Source: Thermostichus lividus PCC 6715 (lineage in GTDB: Bacteria; Cyanobacteriota; Cyanobacteriia; Thermosynechococcales; Thermosynechococcaceae). From it: DNA of 64,000 nucleotides. Below the pieces are notes generated by a model. That model saw only the letters and a program-made list of their open reading frames with translations, was not told where the DNA came from and searched no databases. Below are positions 51,429 to 60,526 of this stretch, one piece after another. Made by a program: the position numbers and the translations under genes. Within the stretch, counting starts at the first letter, position 1, and the number at the start of each line of letters is the position of its first letter. The DNA lies in NCBI RefSeq assembly GCF_002754935.1, contig NZ_CP018092.1, positions 930,001-994,000 of the forward strand, read 5' to 3'.

Positions 51429-52301
51429 ATGGTCTGTATTATCAACCGCCGTGCCGAATTTGCGGCTAGTCACCGCTACTGGTTGCCGGAGTGGTCTGAG
51501 GCTCAAAACCTATCTTACTTCGGTGCTTGTAGCCGTTTTCCGGGGCATGGTCACAATTATGAACTGGTTGTTTCCATGCAGGGAGACGTGGATGCCTTTG
51601 GCATGGTGCTGAACTTGTCGGAGGTGAAGCAGGTAATTCGGCAGCAGGTGATTGAGCCGCTCAATTTCTCGTACCTCAATGAGGTGTGGCCGGAGTTTCA
51701 AACTACCCTGCCCACCACAGAGCATCTTGCCCGCACGATTTGGGATCGGTTGGCTCCCCACTTGCCCCTTGTGCGGATTCGGTTATTTGAGCACCCCCGC
51801 CTTTGGGCGGACTACACTGGAGACCCTATGGACGCCTATCTTTCGGTTGGTACCCACTTTAGTGCGGCACATCGCCTTGCCCTTGAGGAACTCAGCTATG
51901 AGGAGAACTGCCGGATTTACGGCAAGTGTGCTCGTCCCCACGGCCACGGGCATAATTACCATGTGGAAATTACGGTCAAGGGTGAGATTCATCCGCGTAC
52001 TGGGATGATTGTGGATTTGGTGAAGCTGGAAGCAGTGCTTAAGGAATGGGTGATTGAACCCCTGGATCACACGTTTTTGAATAAAGATATTCCCTACTTT
52101 GCGACGGTGGTACCCACAGCCGAGAACATTGCGATTTATATTGCCGATGTCCTGCGGCAGCCCATTCGTGACCTCGGTGCCACACTCCACAAGGTGAAGT
52201 TGATCGAAAGTCCAAATAATTCCTGTGAGATTCTGTGTGAGGAGTCTGCCCAAGGCACATCCCCCCGCGAAACAGTATTGCCAGTGTTGGAGCGCGTGTA
52301 G
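51429..52301 (+). CDS. Tandem-domain 6-pyruvoyl-tetrahydropterin synthase / QueD-like protein
   Basis: Two PTPS-type T-fold domains are fused (residues 1-135 and 137-285). Each has the zinc-binding histidine triad: FAASH with FPGHGHNYE in the first, FSAAH with RPHGHGHNYH in the second. These enzymes make 6-carboxy- or 6-pyruvoyl-tetrahydropterin for queuosine or pterin synthesis; the catalytic Cys differs between halves (GACSRF in domain 1, KCARP in domain 2). The MAPEG gene follows 3 bases later. Confidence 0.85.
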   Translation: MVCIINRRAEFAASHRYWLPEWSEAQNLSYFGACSRFPGHGHNYELVVSMQGDVDAFGMVLNLSEVKQVIRQQVIEPLNFSYLNEVWPEFQTTLPTTEHLARTIWDRLAPHLPLVRIRLFEHPRLWADYTGDPMDAYLSVGTHFSAAHRLALEELSYEENCRIYGKCARPHGHGHNYHVEITVKGEIHPRTGMIVDLVKLEAVLKEWVIEPLDHTFLNKDIPYFATVVPTAENIAIYIADVLRQPIRDLGATLHKVKLIESPNNSCEILCEESAQGTSPRETVLPVLERV

Positions 52302-52304
52302 GAC

Positions 52305-52715
52305 ATGTTTCCAACGATTCGGTGGTTGTTGGCCGCTAGCCTAGTTGTTGCTACGGTGCTGATTTATTTTCCCTACATTTTTGTGGTGATTGGTCGGGTG
52401 CAGGCAGGGTTTGATGTGGCTGCCCCTCGGGCGCTGTTTGATAAGCTGCCACCCTTTGCCCAGCGGGCGGTGTGGGCGCACGAAAATTCCTTTGAAACTT
52501 TTATGCCCTTTGCGGCGGCGGTGCTGCTGACTCTTTTAACACATGTAGAGACTCAAACGGTGGCGATCGCCAGTGTGAGTTTTGTCGTTGCTCGCTTTCT
52601 CTACTCGATTTTCTATATTGCAAATATTCCCATTGGCCGCTCCTTGATGTTTGGTGTGGGGACTGCTGCTACCCTCACGCTCTTTCTCCAAAGTCTGGCG
52701 GCGCTTTCAGCGTAA
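52305..52715 (+). CDS. MAPEG-family membrane protein
   Basis: Four-helix membrane protein of 136 residues from the MAPEG family (membrane-associated proteins in eicosanoid and glutathione metabolism). The family pattern is visible in RAVWAHENSFETFMPFAAAVLL and ARFLYSIFYI. Bacterial members are mostly uncharacterised. Separated from the PTPS gene by 3 bases. Confidence 0.85.
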   Translation: MFPTIRWLLAASLVVATVLIYFPYIFVVIGRVQAGFDVAAPRALFDKLPPFAQRAVWAHENSFETFMPFAAAVLLTLLTHVETQTVAIASVSFVVARFLYSIFYIANIPIGRSLMFGVGTAATLTLFLQSLAALSA

Positions 52716-52766
52716 AATGGAATAACTGATCCCTCAAAAATATGCTTTTGGCATAGAGTATAGTAA

Positions 52767-53246
52767 ATGTCTCTAGACAATCTGCGCACCCTGTACCAGC
52801 AAGTTATTTTGGAGCACTACAAAAAGCCGCGGCATCGGGGGCAAGCGAATCCGGTAGATCGGCGGCAGCGGGGGCATAACCCCTCCTGTGGTGACACTAT
52901 TGATTTAACCGTGGCCTTGGCCACGGATGATGTTGGTCAGTTGTTTATTAAAGACATTAAGTTTGAGGGAGAGGGCTGCGCGATCGCCATGGCGTCAGCG
53001 GATTTAATGGCGGATGCCCTGCGCGGACAACCCGTGGGACGTGCACTGGAAATGGTTGAGCAGTTCCAATCCATGATGAAGGGGCAGTTTGAGTTCCCAA
53101 AAGAGTTTCGCAAGCTCAACGTGATGCAGGGGGTCGCCCAGTTTCCGGTGCGGATTAAGTGCGCCACGCTGACATGGCATACCCTGCGAGCCGCATTGCA
53201 GCAACAGCAGAACAATGGCGTCATTAGCAACGAGGAGGAGGACTAG
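52767..53246 (+). CDS. sufU: SufU-type Fe-S assembly / sulfur-trafficking protein
   Basis: Zinc-binding scaffold-like protein that accepts sulfur from SufS. Cysteines in NPSCGDTI, GEGCAIAMAS and IKCATLTW give the SufU ligand pattern, and the inserted segment between the second and third Cys is longer than in IscU. Length 159. Its stop overlaps the next GTG by one base (TAGTG), coupling it to ycf51. Confidence 0.92.
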   Translation: MSLDNLRTLYQQVILEHYKKPRHRGQANPVDRRQRGHNPSCGDTIDLTVALATDDVGQLFIKDIKFEGEGCAIAMASADLMADALRGQPVGRALEMVEQFQSMMKGQFEFPKEFRKLNVMQGVAQFPVRIKCATLTWHTLRAALQQQQNNGVISNEEED

Positions 53247-53728
53247 TGCTAACACCAACAGAGTTTGCCACCTATAGCCGTTGGGTTGGCATTGCCACAG
53301 TGGTGATGGCAGGTCTGACAGCTCTAGCGTTTTTATTGCGTTGGGGAGTCCGTTTTCGGTTTGTGGGTATTACTGGCTTTTTGGGGGTGGTGACGGTAGG
53401 GCTGTTTGCCCTGAGTATTGTGCCTATTGTCCATACCCCTGTCCCCGGGGCGGGCAAATATACACTGGTTTACGATAACGGCGCAACCCAAGTCGTGATT
53501 ACAGTACCGCCAGAGGTGACCACAGAGACCTTGGAAGCAACCCTAGTGCAGGCAGCTAATGACTTATTTTCCCTTGGCCGTTTGGGACGAGGGGGCGATC
53601 GCCTCGTGGTGATTGCCCGCACTATTCGCCATCCTCAACCGAATGTTTCCGAACCCGTGATTCTAGGGGTGGCCACACGCTCCCTTAGCGATCGCACCGA
53701 CACCCACGTTGATGTGCAAATTCTTTGA
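53246..53728 (+). CDS. ycf51: Ycf51-like protein (DUF2518)
   Basis: Cyanobacterial/plastid conserved protein with two N-terminal membrane helices (about 12-65) and a soluble beta-rich domain ending HVDVQIL; function unknown. The GTG start overlaps the sufU stop, indicating translational coupling with an Fe-S assembly gene. Length 160 is normal. Confidence 0.88.
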   Translation: MLTPTEFATYSRWVGIATVVMAGLTALAFLLRWGVRFRFVGITGFLGVVTVGLFALSIVPIVHTPVPGAGKYTLVYDNGATQVVITVPPEVTTETLEATLVQAANDLFSLGRLGRGGDRLVVIARTIRHPQPNVSEPVILGVATRSLSDRTDTHVDVQIL

Positions 53729-53747
53729 CTAGACAGCAGCAGGGGGC

Positions 53748-54596
53748 TTAGTCGTCAGGTAAAAAGGCAAAGCCTAGGGGCTTGACCCGCTGTAGGGCAT
53801 GGCTCAGAGCCGCGTGTAAATGCCCATTAGTGGCTAAAATGCGCCCTGAGGCCAGATCAAATGGGGATTGATCGTAGGCGGTTACCACGCCCCCCGCCTC
53901 ACGGACAATGACCACCCCTGCTGCTAAATCCCACGGAGATAGGCCTCGCTCCCAATAGCCATCAAGGCGACCACAGGCTAAATAGGCTAAGTCAATGGCT
54001 GCTGCTCCGCCACGGCGCACCCCTTGGGTGAGGTGGGTTAAGTAGCAAAACTCGGCATAGTTGTTGTCGTCTGTGTCGCGGCGATCGTAGGCAAAGCCAG
54101 TGACCAGTAGGCTTTTGCTTAGCTCCGAGGTGTCAGAGACCCGAATCCGTTGGCGATCGCGAGTTGCGCCTAGCCCCGTCGCCCCGCGAAATAATTCCCG
54201 GTGAAAGGGATCGTACACCACACCCACATGGGGTTCCCCAGCTACCAACAGCGCAACGGAAACCGCGCTAAAGGGGTACTGGTGCGCGTAATTGGTAGTA
54301 CCGTCTAACGGGTCGATCGCCCACAGAAATTCATTCTGTTGCATCCCTGAAAAACCAGACTCTTCCGCCAGAATGGCATGGTGCGGGCAGTGGCGCTGCA
54401 GAACATCGAGCACCGCTGCTTCCGACTGGCGATCGGCAACGGTCACCAAGTCACCCGCTCGCCCCTTTTCTTCAATCTCTGAGAGTTTTCCCCAATACTG
54501 CTGTAGCACAGCCCCACCCGCAAGGGCAGCCTCGGTAGCAATTTCTAGGTAGCGCTGCCGCTCTACCTCCGGAAGGGAGCAGTTTACCGATGCCAT
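53748..54596 (-). CDS. Inositol monophosphatase family protein
   Basis: Mg-dependent phosphatase (inositol-1-phosphatase or SuhB-like; substrates can include other sugar phosphates or PAP). Metal-binding motifs are EESGF, WAIDPLDGTTNYAH and the distal WDLAAGVVIVREAGG. Length 282. Preceded on the same strand by the extended ferredoxin gene with a 3-base gap, so the two are probably one operon. Confidence 0.9.
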   Translation of the reverse strand: MASVNCSLPEVERQRYLEIATEAALAGGAVLQQYWGKLSEIEEKGRAGDLVTVADRQSEAAVLDVLQRHCPHHAILAEESGFSGMQQNEFLWAIDPLDGTTNYAHQYPFSAVSVALLVAGEPHVGVVYDPFHRELFRGATGLGATRDRQRIRVSDTSELSKSLLVTGFAYDRRDTDDNNYAEFCYLTHLTQGVRRGGAAAIDLAYLACGRLDGYWERGLSPWDLAAGVVIVREAGGVVTAYDQSPFDLASGRILATNGHLHAALSHALQRVKPLGFAFLPDD

Positions 54597-54599
54597 ACC

Positions 54600-54986
54600 C
54601 TAGTCCTCATCGAGGGGCAACCCCAACTGTACCCGTCCCTGACCAAAATAGCGACCAAATTGGAGTTCATAGACTTCGTCCTCGTCCTGGGTTTCAACAT
54701 CCAGATCCGAGCGGGCATAGCTAACGCAAAGGAGGGCATATCCTTGCGCCTGTAGTGCCGGAGATAACCCCATGGCCTCAGGCTGGTAAATATCCCCTGA
54801 GAGCACTCGCACAGCACAGGTGGTGCAGGCGCCATTGCGACAGGCAAAGGGAAGTGTCAGCCCTTGGCTCTCGGCATGGTGCAAAATGTAGCGATCCTCC
54901 GGTACCTCAATCGTATAGGTTTGTGGTGGCGGATCCCCAGGCTTGAGGGGGCGAACGCGAATCGTAACGCGATGGGTGTTGCTCAT
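54600..54986 (-). CDS. Second C-terminally extended [2Fe-2S] ferredoxin (FdC type)
   Basis: 128-residue ferredoxin with cluster cysteines in ACRNGACTTCA and LLC. After the core an acidic tail DEDEVYELQFGRYFGQG carries the same signature as the protein at 8477-8803, and the N-terminus has an extra basic, Pro-rich strand. FdC-type proteins differ from photosynthetic ferredoxin in partner choice. The 5' end overlaps a degraded TnpB tail on the same strand, in a different frame. Confidence 0.9.
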   Translation of the reverse strand: MSNTHRVTIRVRPLKPGDPPPQTYTIEVPEDRYILHHAESQGLTLPFACRNGACTTCAVRVLSGDIYQPEAMGLSPALQAQGYALLCVSYARSDLDVETQDEDEVYELQFGRYFGQGRVQLGLPLDED

Positions 54987-55150
54987 AAACTGCTATAACT
55001 ACCCCAATACAGACCCGGACGAACGCAGCCAATTCTTAACTCCGGTTGCCGATTCGTTGCAACATTGTCCATCACTATCGCTGATCCTCGATCTCTGGGT
55101 ATCCCGAAACCACAATTATCACAAACATAGCAACGATAGCTCAGTTCTGC
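54983..55150 (-). pseudogene. Fossil C-terminus of a TnpB transposon protein
   Basis: On the minus strand a 55-codon open stretch reads SYRCYVCDNCGF, then PRDRGSAIVMDNVATNRQPE. The CxxC-type pair and the PRD-x-SA... segment match the zinc-ribbon tail of IS605/IS607-type TnpB, closing in a stop inside the ferredoxin start. There is a stop at 55151-55153 and no upstream tnpB. Only the end survives. Confidence 0.72.
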
Positions 55151-55207
55151 CTATTCCTTTTTTGATAAGCTGAACTCGTTGCGCTTGTTTAGTCTGCTGC
55201 TGCGTTT

Positions 55208-56335
55208 ATGGTTGCTTCCCCTATTCCTATCTGTATTACGCTGGGTACTCGCCCGGAAGCAATCAAGCTAGCGCCAGTTATCCAAGTGTTCCAGCGATCG
55301 CCCCACTTTGTCCCCTACGTGGTGCTCACAGGGCAACACCGCGAAATGGTGACCCAAGTGATGAACCTGTTCCACCTAACGGCGGATCGCAACCTAGCGA
55401 TTATGCGCCCCAAGCAAACCCTCACAGAGATTACCTGCCGTTCTCTGCAAGGGCTAGAGCAGCTTTATCAAGAGTTACAGCCAAAGCTCGTACTTGTGCA
55501 AGGAGACACCACCACAGCCTTTGCCGCGACCCTTGCCGCATTTTATCAACAGATTCCCGTAGGGCACGTCGAAGCAGGGTTACGCACCGACCACCTCTAC
55601 AATCCCTACCCCGAGGAAGCCAACCGACGGCTGATTTCCCAGTTAACACAGCTACACTTTGCACCGACAACCCAGGCCGTGGCTAACCTTAAGGCGTCGG
55701 GGGTGGTTGGCGGCATTCACTTGACCGGCAACACCGTTATTGATGCCCTTCTGCAAGTGGCCGATCGCCAGCCTGTGTGTACAGTGCCCGGCCTCGACTG
55801 GCAACAATATCGCGTTCTATTGGCCACAGTTCACCGCCGCGAAAACTGGGGAGACCCCCTTGCGGATATTGCCGCCGGTTTCTTGCAGATTTTGGACACT
55901 CTCCCCGACACGGCCTTACTCCTGCCGCTGCACCGCAACCCCACAGTACGCGAGCCATTGCAAACCTACTTAGGCAAACATCCGCGCGTATTTTTGACCG
56001 AACCCCTCGACTACCCTGCCCTCGTGGCAGCTATCAAAGGGTGCACCCTCGTGCTCACGGACTCCGGCGGTCTCCAGGAGGAAGCCCCCAGCTTCGGTAA
56101 GCCCGTCCTAGTACTCCGTGAAACAACGGAACGTCCTGAAGCCGTCACTGCTGGTACCGCCAAACTGGTGGGAACTGCCGCCATGAGCATTGCTGCTGCC
56201 GCCCTCGAACTGCTTAACGATCCTGCGGCCTACAACCGTATGGCCAACGCCATTAACCCCTTTGGAGATGGTCACGCCAGCGATCGCATCTTCACAATTG
56301 TGCAGCAGTTTTTTTCTCAGACACCGCCCCCATGA
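55208..56335 (+). CDS. wecB: UDP-N-acetylglucosamine 2-epimerase (non-hydrolysing)
   Basis: Converts UDP-GlcNAc to UDP-ManNAc for surface polysaccharides. Markers: GTRPEAIKLAPV at the start, QGDTTTAFAATLA, GHVEAGLRT and the TDSGGLQEEAPSFGKPVL signature. Length 375. The next gene starts inside its stop (ATGA). It belongs with the wecA gene further along. Confidence 0.95.
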   Translation: MVASPIPICITLGTRPEAIKLAPVIQVFQRSPHFVPYVVLTGQHREMVTQVMNLFHLTADRNLAIMRPKQTLTEITCRSLQGLEQLYQELQPKLVLVQGDTTTAFAATLAAFYQQIPVGHVEAGLRTDHLYNPYPEEANRRLISQLTQLHFAPTTQAVANLKASGVVGGIHLTGNTVIDALLQVADRQPVCTVPGLDWQQYRVLLATVHRRENWGDPLADIAAGFLQILDTLPDTALLLPLHRNPTVREPLQTYLGKHPRVFLTEPLDYPALVAAIKGCTLVLTDSGGLQEEAPSFGKPVLVLRETTERPEAVTAGTAKLVGTAAMSIAAAALELLNDPAAYNRMANAINPFGDGHASDRIFTIVQQFFSQTPPP

Positions 56336-56994
56336 GCACGATGTCAGCCCTGTGGGCAGCCCTGTGGGTCACCAGTTGGCTAGGACTGGTACTGTTGGCA
56401 GCGGAGCTTGTGCATTACTGGTTTCCCGATGCTAAGGAGTGGTCTCGGAAAGTGGTGCATATCGGTGCAGGGCAAGTTATTCTCATTGCCTATGTCTTGC
56501 GAGTTCCCACCAGTTGGGGCATTATTGCCGCCCTTATTGCCGCTGGCCTCACGTTGCTTTCCTATCGGATGCCCCTCCTCGAAAGTATTAGTAGCGTGGG
56601 TAGGCAAAGCTGGGGCACCTTTTTTTATGCCGTCAGTATCGGTAGTCTCATGGCACTCTTTTGGGATAAACTTCCGGAGCTTGCGGTCTTAGGGGTTTTG
56701 ATTATGGCGTGGGGAGATGGCCTCGCTGCATTGGTAGGCATTAACTTTGGCCACCACCCTTTTTCTATTGCTGGCGCCACCAAAAGCTGGGAAGGAACCA
56801 TTGCCATGTTTTTGATTAGCAGCCTTGTGGCAGCGCTCTCCCTTGCCCCACTTGCCCCCTTAGGTCTCTGGTGGGTTGCCCCGGTGGTGGGGCTAAGTGC
56901 AACGGTTCTTGAACTAGTGGCATGGCGAGGGCTAGATAACCTGACCGTTCCCATTGGCAGTGCCCTCATAGCTTACGCGTTGCTGTTGGTTTGA
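56332..56994 (+). CDS. Phytol/polyprenol kinase-like membrane protein
   Basis: Seven-helix membrane protein of the diacylglycerol/phytol kinase family. Conserved blocks are RKVVHIGAGQ, the central GDGLAALVGINFG with the CTP-binding pattern and TKSWEGTIAMFL. In cyanobacteria and plants such enzymes phosphorylate phytol in tocopherol recycling (VTE5-like); polyprenol or farnesol is an alternative. Coupled to wecB; length 220. Confidence 0.82.
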   Translation: MSTMSALWAALWVTSWLGLVLLAAELVHYWFPDAKEWSRKVVHIGAGQVILIAYVLRVPTSWGIIAALIAAGLTLLSYRMPLLESISSVGRQSWGTFFYAVSIGSLMALFWDKLPELAVLGVLIMAWGDGLAALVGINFGHHPFSIAGATKSWEGTIAMFLISSLVAALSLAPLAPLGLWWVAPVVGLSATVLELVAWRGLDNLTVPIGSALIAYALLLV

Positions 56995-57006
56995 GGAGGG
57001 TGAGGA

Positions 57007-57444
57007 ATGGAGCTTGAAACCTACGAATGCCGCGTTCACTTTGGCGATACTGATGCGGCAGGGGTTGTCTATTTTGCCAATGTGCTGCGGTTTTGCCATG
57101 AGGCTTACGAAAACCTACTGCAACAGTTGGGAGTGGATCTACGGCAGTTTTTTAGTGGTAGCGGCCTAATCGTCCCCATTACTGACGCACAGATACGGTT
57201 TCTGAAACCTCTCTACTGTGGCGATCGCCTGCGCATTATTGTCACTCCTGAGGCCGTGGATGGCAGTCGCTTTCAGCTAGGCTATAGGGTTCTAAGTTCA
57301 GAGGCCGACTGCGTAGCTGTTGCTCAAACTCACCATGTCTGCCTTGCCTTACCGGAACGACACAAGGCACCGCTTCCCCCGCCCCTCGCCGATTGGCTCA
57401 CCTCGGAAATGCGCACTCCGCCAGCGAGAGGTTTTCCAGTATAG
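57007..57444 (+). CDS. 1,4-dihydroxy-2-naphthoyl-CoA thioesterase
   Basis: Hotdog-fold thioesterase that releases DHNA from CoA in phylloquinone/menaquinone synthesis. The 4HBT-type catalytic motif FGDTDAAGVVYFAN is near residues 12-25, with FCHEAYE downstream. Length 145 fits the cyanobacterial enzyme (slr0204 type). GAGGAGGGTGAG lies directly before the ATG. Confidence 0.9.
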   Translation: MELETYECRVHFGDTDAAGVVYFANVLRFCHEAYENLLQQLGVDLRQFFSGSGLIVPITDAQIRFLKPLYCGDRLRIIVTPEAVDGSRFQLGYRVLSSEADCVAVAQTHHVCLALPERHKAPLPPPLADWLTSEMRTPPARGFPV

Positions 57445-57577
57445 GCGATAGCTTCCCAAATTGTAGAACCTTCCATCCTCAACACCTACAATTCCAACGC
57501 TGGGACTACTAGCGCAACACCATGCTCCTAGGGTAATCTGCAATTAGAGTATGGCATCGGGGAGCAATAGGGCAGCA

Positions 57578-58459
57578 ATGTTTAAGAACTTACTCGTTCC
57601 AACCGATCTACACGATGGCCTGCCCAAGCTCACAACCTATATTGACGCGCTAGCGGCAGCAGGTATCGAAAAGCTAGTGTTCCTTCATGCCTGCCCCATT
57701 GATGACGATGGCGACAAGCCACGGCTGCGGGAGCAAAAACTTGAACGCGCTCGTCAGTCGCTGAAAATTGACCCTACGCAGGTTCCAGTTAACATCAAGG
57801 CTGACGTCATTATTGATAATCGCCGCCCAGCCGATACCATCCTTGATACCGTTGAAAAGCACCAGATTGATCTGGTGTTGGTTAGTCGTCCTATTCGTAA
57901 CCTCTTGGATGAAAAACTCTTTGGCAGTACCACCATTGGGGTGTTACAGCGGATTAAAATGCCGGTGATGATTTTGCGCCCACAGTTACTATGGGTACTC
58001 ACCAGAGCAGAATTAAATTTGCGCTGCCAGCAGTTATTCCGAAACCTGTTAGTGCCCTACGACCACAGCCCATCGGCGCAGCATCTGATCCAGCAGCTAC
58101 GCCAAGGGGTAAAGCGTCAGACGGGTACGGGTATTGCTTCAATGGCACTGTGCTGGATTATCAGCGATGCAGGTCAGGGGGAACTGGGGGTAGGCGAAGA
58201 ACGGCCACGGGCAGAAAAAATCCTTGCCGAGCTAAAAAATGAATTTACCGGCTACGGCCTAAGCGTTGAGACAGAAATCCGGGTTGGGAATCCCATTGTC
58301 GAGGCGCAATTGGCGGCGCACGATCGCGATATTCATGCCATCGCGGTTTCCTCAGCCTCAGTGGGTAAAATCTGGGAGCTGTCTATCCCTAGCTTTGCCG
58401 GAGATATTATTCGCCGCTGTGTGTTTCCTGTTATTTATTTCCCGCCTGCGGGTCGCTAG
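57578..58459 (+). CDS. Tandem universal stress protein
   Basis: Two UspA-type domains: residues 1-135 (FKNLLVPTDLHDG, then PVMILRP) and about 155-290 (FRNLLVPYDHSP, then VFPVIYFPP). The nucleotide-binding Gly pattern is incomplete in the second half, so ATP binding is uncertain. Start at 57578 (MFKNLLVP) is the standard domain start; a frame opening 9 codons earlier is less likely. Role is stress tolerance in general. Confidence 0.85.
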   Translation: MFKNLLVPTDLHDGLPKLTTYIDALAAAGIEKLVFLHACPIDDDGDKPRLREQKLERARQSLKIDPTQVPVNIKADVIIDNRRPADTILDTVEKHQIDLVLVSRPIRNLLDEKLFGSTTIGVLQRIKMPVMILRPQLLWVLTRAELNLRCQQLFRNLLVPYDHSPSAQHLIQQLRQGVKRQTGTGIASMALCWIISDAGQGELGVGEERPRAEKILAELKNEFTGYGLSVETEIRVGNPIVEAQLAAHDRDIHAIAVSSASVGKIWELSIPSFAGDIIRRCVFPVIYFPPAGR

Positions 58460-58498
58460 AGCGGCAGCCTTTGAGCAGATGCAAGCGATTAGATAACC

Positions 58499-58945
58499 CT
58501 ATGTGATCGCCTGCGGCAGCAGATAGCGTCCGATCGTCCAGCCAATAAACACCCCTAAAATTGCCATCTGCATGATCACAATCATAATTTGCCAGTTGCG
58601 GTAGCCTGCGGCACGCATTTCGATACGCACGAGGGTTTCAGAACTCATGAGGATAGCAATCAAGCTAAAGATGGCAAAGGCATTAACGAAAAGCGTGACA
58701 ATGGTGCTGAGAATCAGCATGGTCACAACACTGCGTGGCCCCATTTGCATGGAGCGAAAAAAGTTGGAGGTGCCCCATACCACCACAACGGTGAGGATGG
58801 CTGCCAAGATGCAGGCGTAGGCTGACCACATCCACGGGTAAGCAGATAAATGCCAACCCACAAGAATGTAACCCAAAACCACCAATGCCAGCAGCACTAG
58901 GGGAAATTTGGTAGAGTCCGCTTTGGGGGACGCCTTATGGGGCAT
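58499..58945 (-). CDS. Four-helix membrane protein, unknown
   Basis: 148 residues with a charged N-terminal tail and four hydrophobic helices (about 15-35, 40-60, 70-100 and 120-145). The 5' end overlaps the gmhB stop by 11 bases, so it is the last gene of the leftward operon. No family recognised. Confidence 0.75.
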   Translation of the reverse strand: MPHKASPKADSTKFPLVLLALVVLGYILVGWHLSAYPWMWSAYACILAAILTVVVVWGTSNFFRSMQMGPRSVVTMLILSTIVTLFVNAFAIFSLIAILMSSETLVRIEMRAAGYRNWQIMIVIMQMAILGVFIGWTIGRYLLPQAIT

Positions 58946-59537
58946 GGCTAGGTGGGGGCAAGTGGGTTTGAATCCACTCTACGGCAGCCTGTAAGTCAGT
59001 AGCAATATAGTCCGGTTGGCTGGGGTGCTGGTAGCGCCCTGCAAGCACCTGCTGGCCAAAGCCCGTTTGCACCAGAATGCCATAGCAGCCCGCATTACGC
59101 GCCAGATCAATATCGGTGGCCTTATCCCCCACCATGACACTGCGGGTTAGGTCAAGATCGTGATCCCAAGCTGCCGCCACCAGCATCCCCGTATTGGGTT
59201 TGCGCCATGTGGTCCATCCGGCATAGTCGCTGACCACCCCCCCTTCGGGACGGCTCAGATCTGGACAGAAATAAATAGCATCCAGAACGGCACCAGCGGT
59301 GTCCCATAGCAGTTTTTGCAGGCGCTCGTGGAGGGCATGGACATGGTCAATGCCGTAGTAGTTACGGGCAGGCCCTGACTGATTGGAGGCCAAACAGCAA
59401 AACCAGCCCTGTTCATTTAAGCGCCGCACCGCTTCAGCGACACCGGGTAGTAACTGTAGATCCTCAAGGCGGTGGATATACCCGATTTCCTGATTGAGCA
59501 CCCCATCCCGATCTAAGAAAACAGCACCTCTAGCCAT
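58935..59537 (-). CDS. gmhB: HAD-family D-glycero-D-manno-heptose-1,7-bisphosphate 7-phosphatase
   Basis: HAD-IIIA phosphatase with the nucleophile motif FLDRDGVLNQE, SNQSGPAR, and KPNTGMLVAAAWDHD followed by GDKATDIDLA. Makes heptose monophosphate for lipopolysaccharide or glycan heptose. Start at 59537 (MARGAVFLD) matches the family; it overlaps the glycosyltransferase stop by 8 bases. Length 200. Confidence 0.88.
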   Translation of the reverse strand: MARGAVFLDRDGVLNQEIGYIHRLEDLQLLPGVAEAVRRLNEQGWFCCLASNQSGPARNYYGIDHVHALHERLQKLLWDTAGAVLDAIYFCPDLSRPEGGVVSDYAGWTTWRKPNTGMLVAAAWDHDLDLTRSVMVGDKATDIDLARNAGCYGILVQTGFGQQVLAGRYQHPSQPDYIATDLQAAVEWIQTHLPPPSHAP

Positions 59538-60492
59538 GGCAAGCGGCCTGAATGACTGCGCTGACGGGAATATCTGCCATATTGCCTGTGGGGGACTTGA
59601 TCGCGCGAAAGCGAGGATCCGCAGGGAGCAGTTTTGCTGGATCCGTGGGGCCAAAGAGCGCTACCAAGGGGGTGCCCACTGCCACCCCAATGTGCATAGG
59701 GCCACTATCGGTGCACAGAATCTGCTGTGCCTGAGCCATGAGGGCGGCAAGTTTACCCAAATCAGGAGGGCGGGTGACGCGCACCTGCGGTAGGGCTTGG
59801 CTGAGGGCTGTGACCCATGCCTGATCCTCTGGCCCACAGGCCACAATAAAGGGCAGGTCGGGCTGCTGCTGCTGGAGAGCTTGCAACACCTCCACCCATG
59901 CGGCTGGCGGATAAATTTTGTTGATGCCTTTTGCCAGTGCCATCTGACTGGAGCCACCATGGAGGAGACGATAGCTCTCAGCGACCCCTAACCGTTGCCG
60001 CTCAGCGATCGCCCACGCTTGATCGTCCGGCTTGAGCATTGCCTTGGGCAAGGGGCAAGGGGTTGTAATGCCAAACGCCTTGAGCAGGTCATGGTACACG
60101 GCTGCACTGTACTGGTCTAAGTTAACGGGCACGGCATCGGTGAGTAACCCCAAGGGATTGAGCCTTGCAAACCCCACCCGTTTGGGAATGCCAGTGAGCC
60201 ACAGGAGCAGGCGTACCGCTTTACTGCGACCCAAGGAAAGAATAGCCTCGTATTCGGCATCTCGCAGAGTGCCGATGAGGTTGGCCCAATCTGCTAGGGC
60301 ATTGCGATTTTTGAAATCAAAGGGAATGACCCGCGCTACGGATGCGCTAAGTTGATAAGCTGCCACCGCCCGTGGCTCAACGACCACATCAATTTGCACC
60401 TCTGGAATGTGCGCTTTGAGATCGTCGAGGGTGGGGAAAAATAAAATTTGATCGCCAATTCCACCGGGCACCAAGGCCACGACATTTTTCAT
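59530..60492 (-). CDS. Glycosyltransferase family 9 (heptosyltransferase-like)
   Basis: GT9 enzyme transferring heptose or a related sugar to surface glycan. Family signals: GGIGDQILFFPTL at the start, GGSSQMALAKGIN for the donor loop and CTDSGPMHIGVAVGTPLVALFGPTDP near residue 265. Length 320. Overlap with gmhB supports a heptose pathway, although substrate is not proved. Confidence 0.87.
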   Translation of the reverse strand: MKNVVALVPGGIGDQILFFPTLDDLKAHIPEVQIDVVVEPRAVAAYQLSASVARVIPFDFKNRNALADWANLIGTLRDAEYEAILSLGRSKAVRLLLWLTGIPKRVGFARLNPLGLLTDAVPVNLDQYSAAVYHDLLKAFGITTPCPLPKAMLKPDDQAWAIAERQRLGVAESYRLLHGGSSQMALAKGINKIYPPAAWVEVLQALQQQQPDLPFIVACGPEDQAWVTALSQALPQVRVTRPPDLGKLAALMAQAQQILCTDSGPMHIGVAVGTPLVALFGPTDPAKLLPADPRFRAIKSPTGNMADIPVSAVIQAACHG

Positions 60493-60526
60493 AACTTTTG
60501 GGGATATATAAAAATGGAGGGCGACC

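Noticed and set aside
58965-58985. GGTTTGAATCC-like string resembling a tRNA T-loop
   Set aside because: It lies in the gmhB coding sequence and lacks the rest of a cloverleaf.
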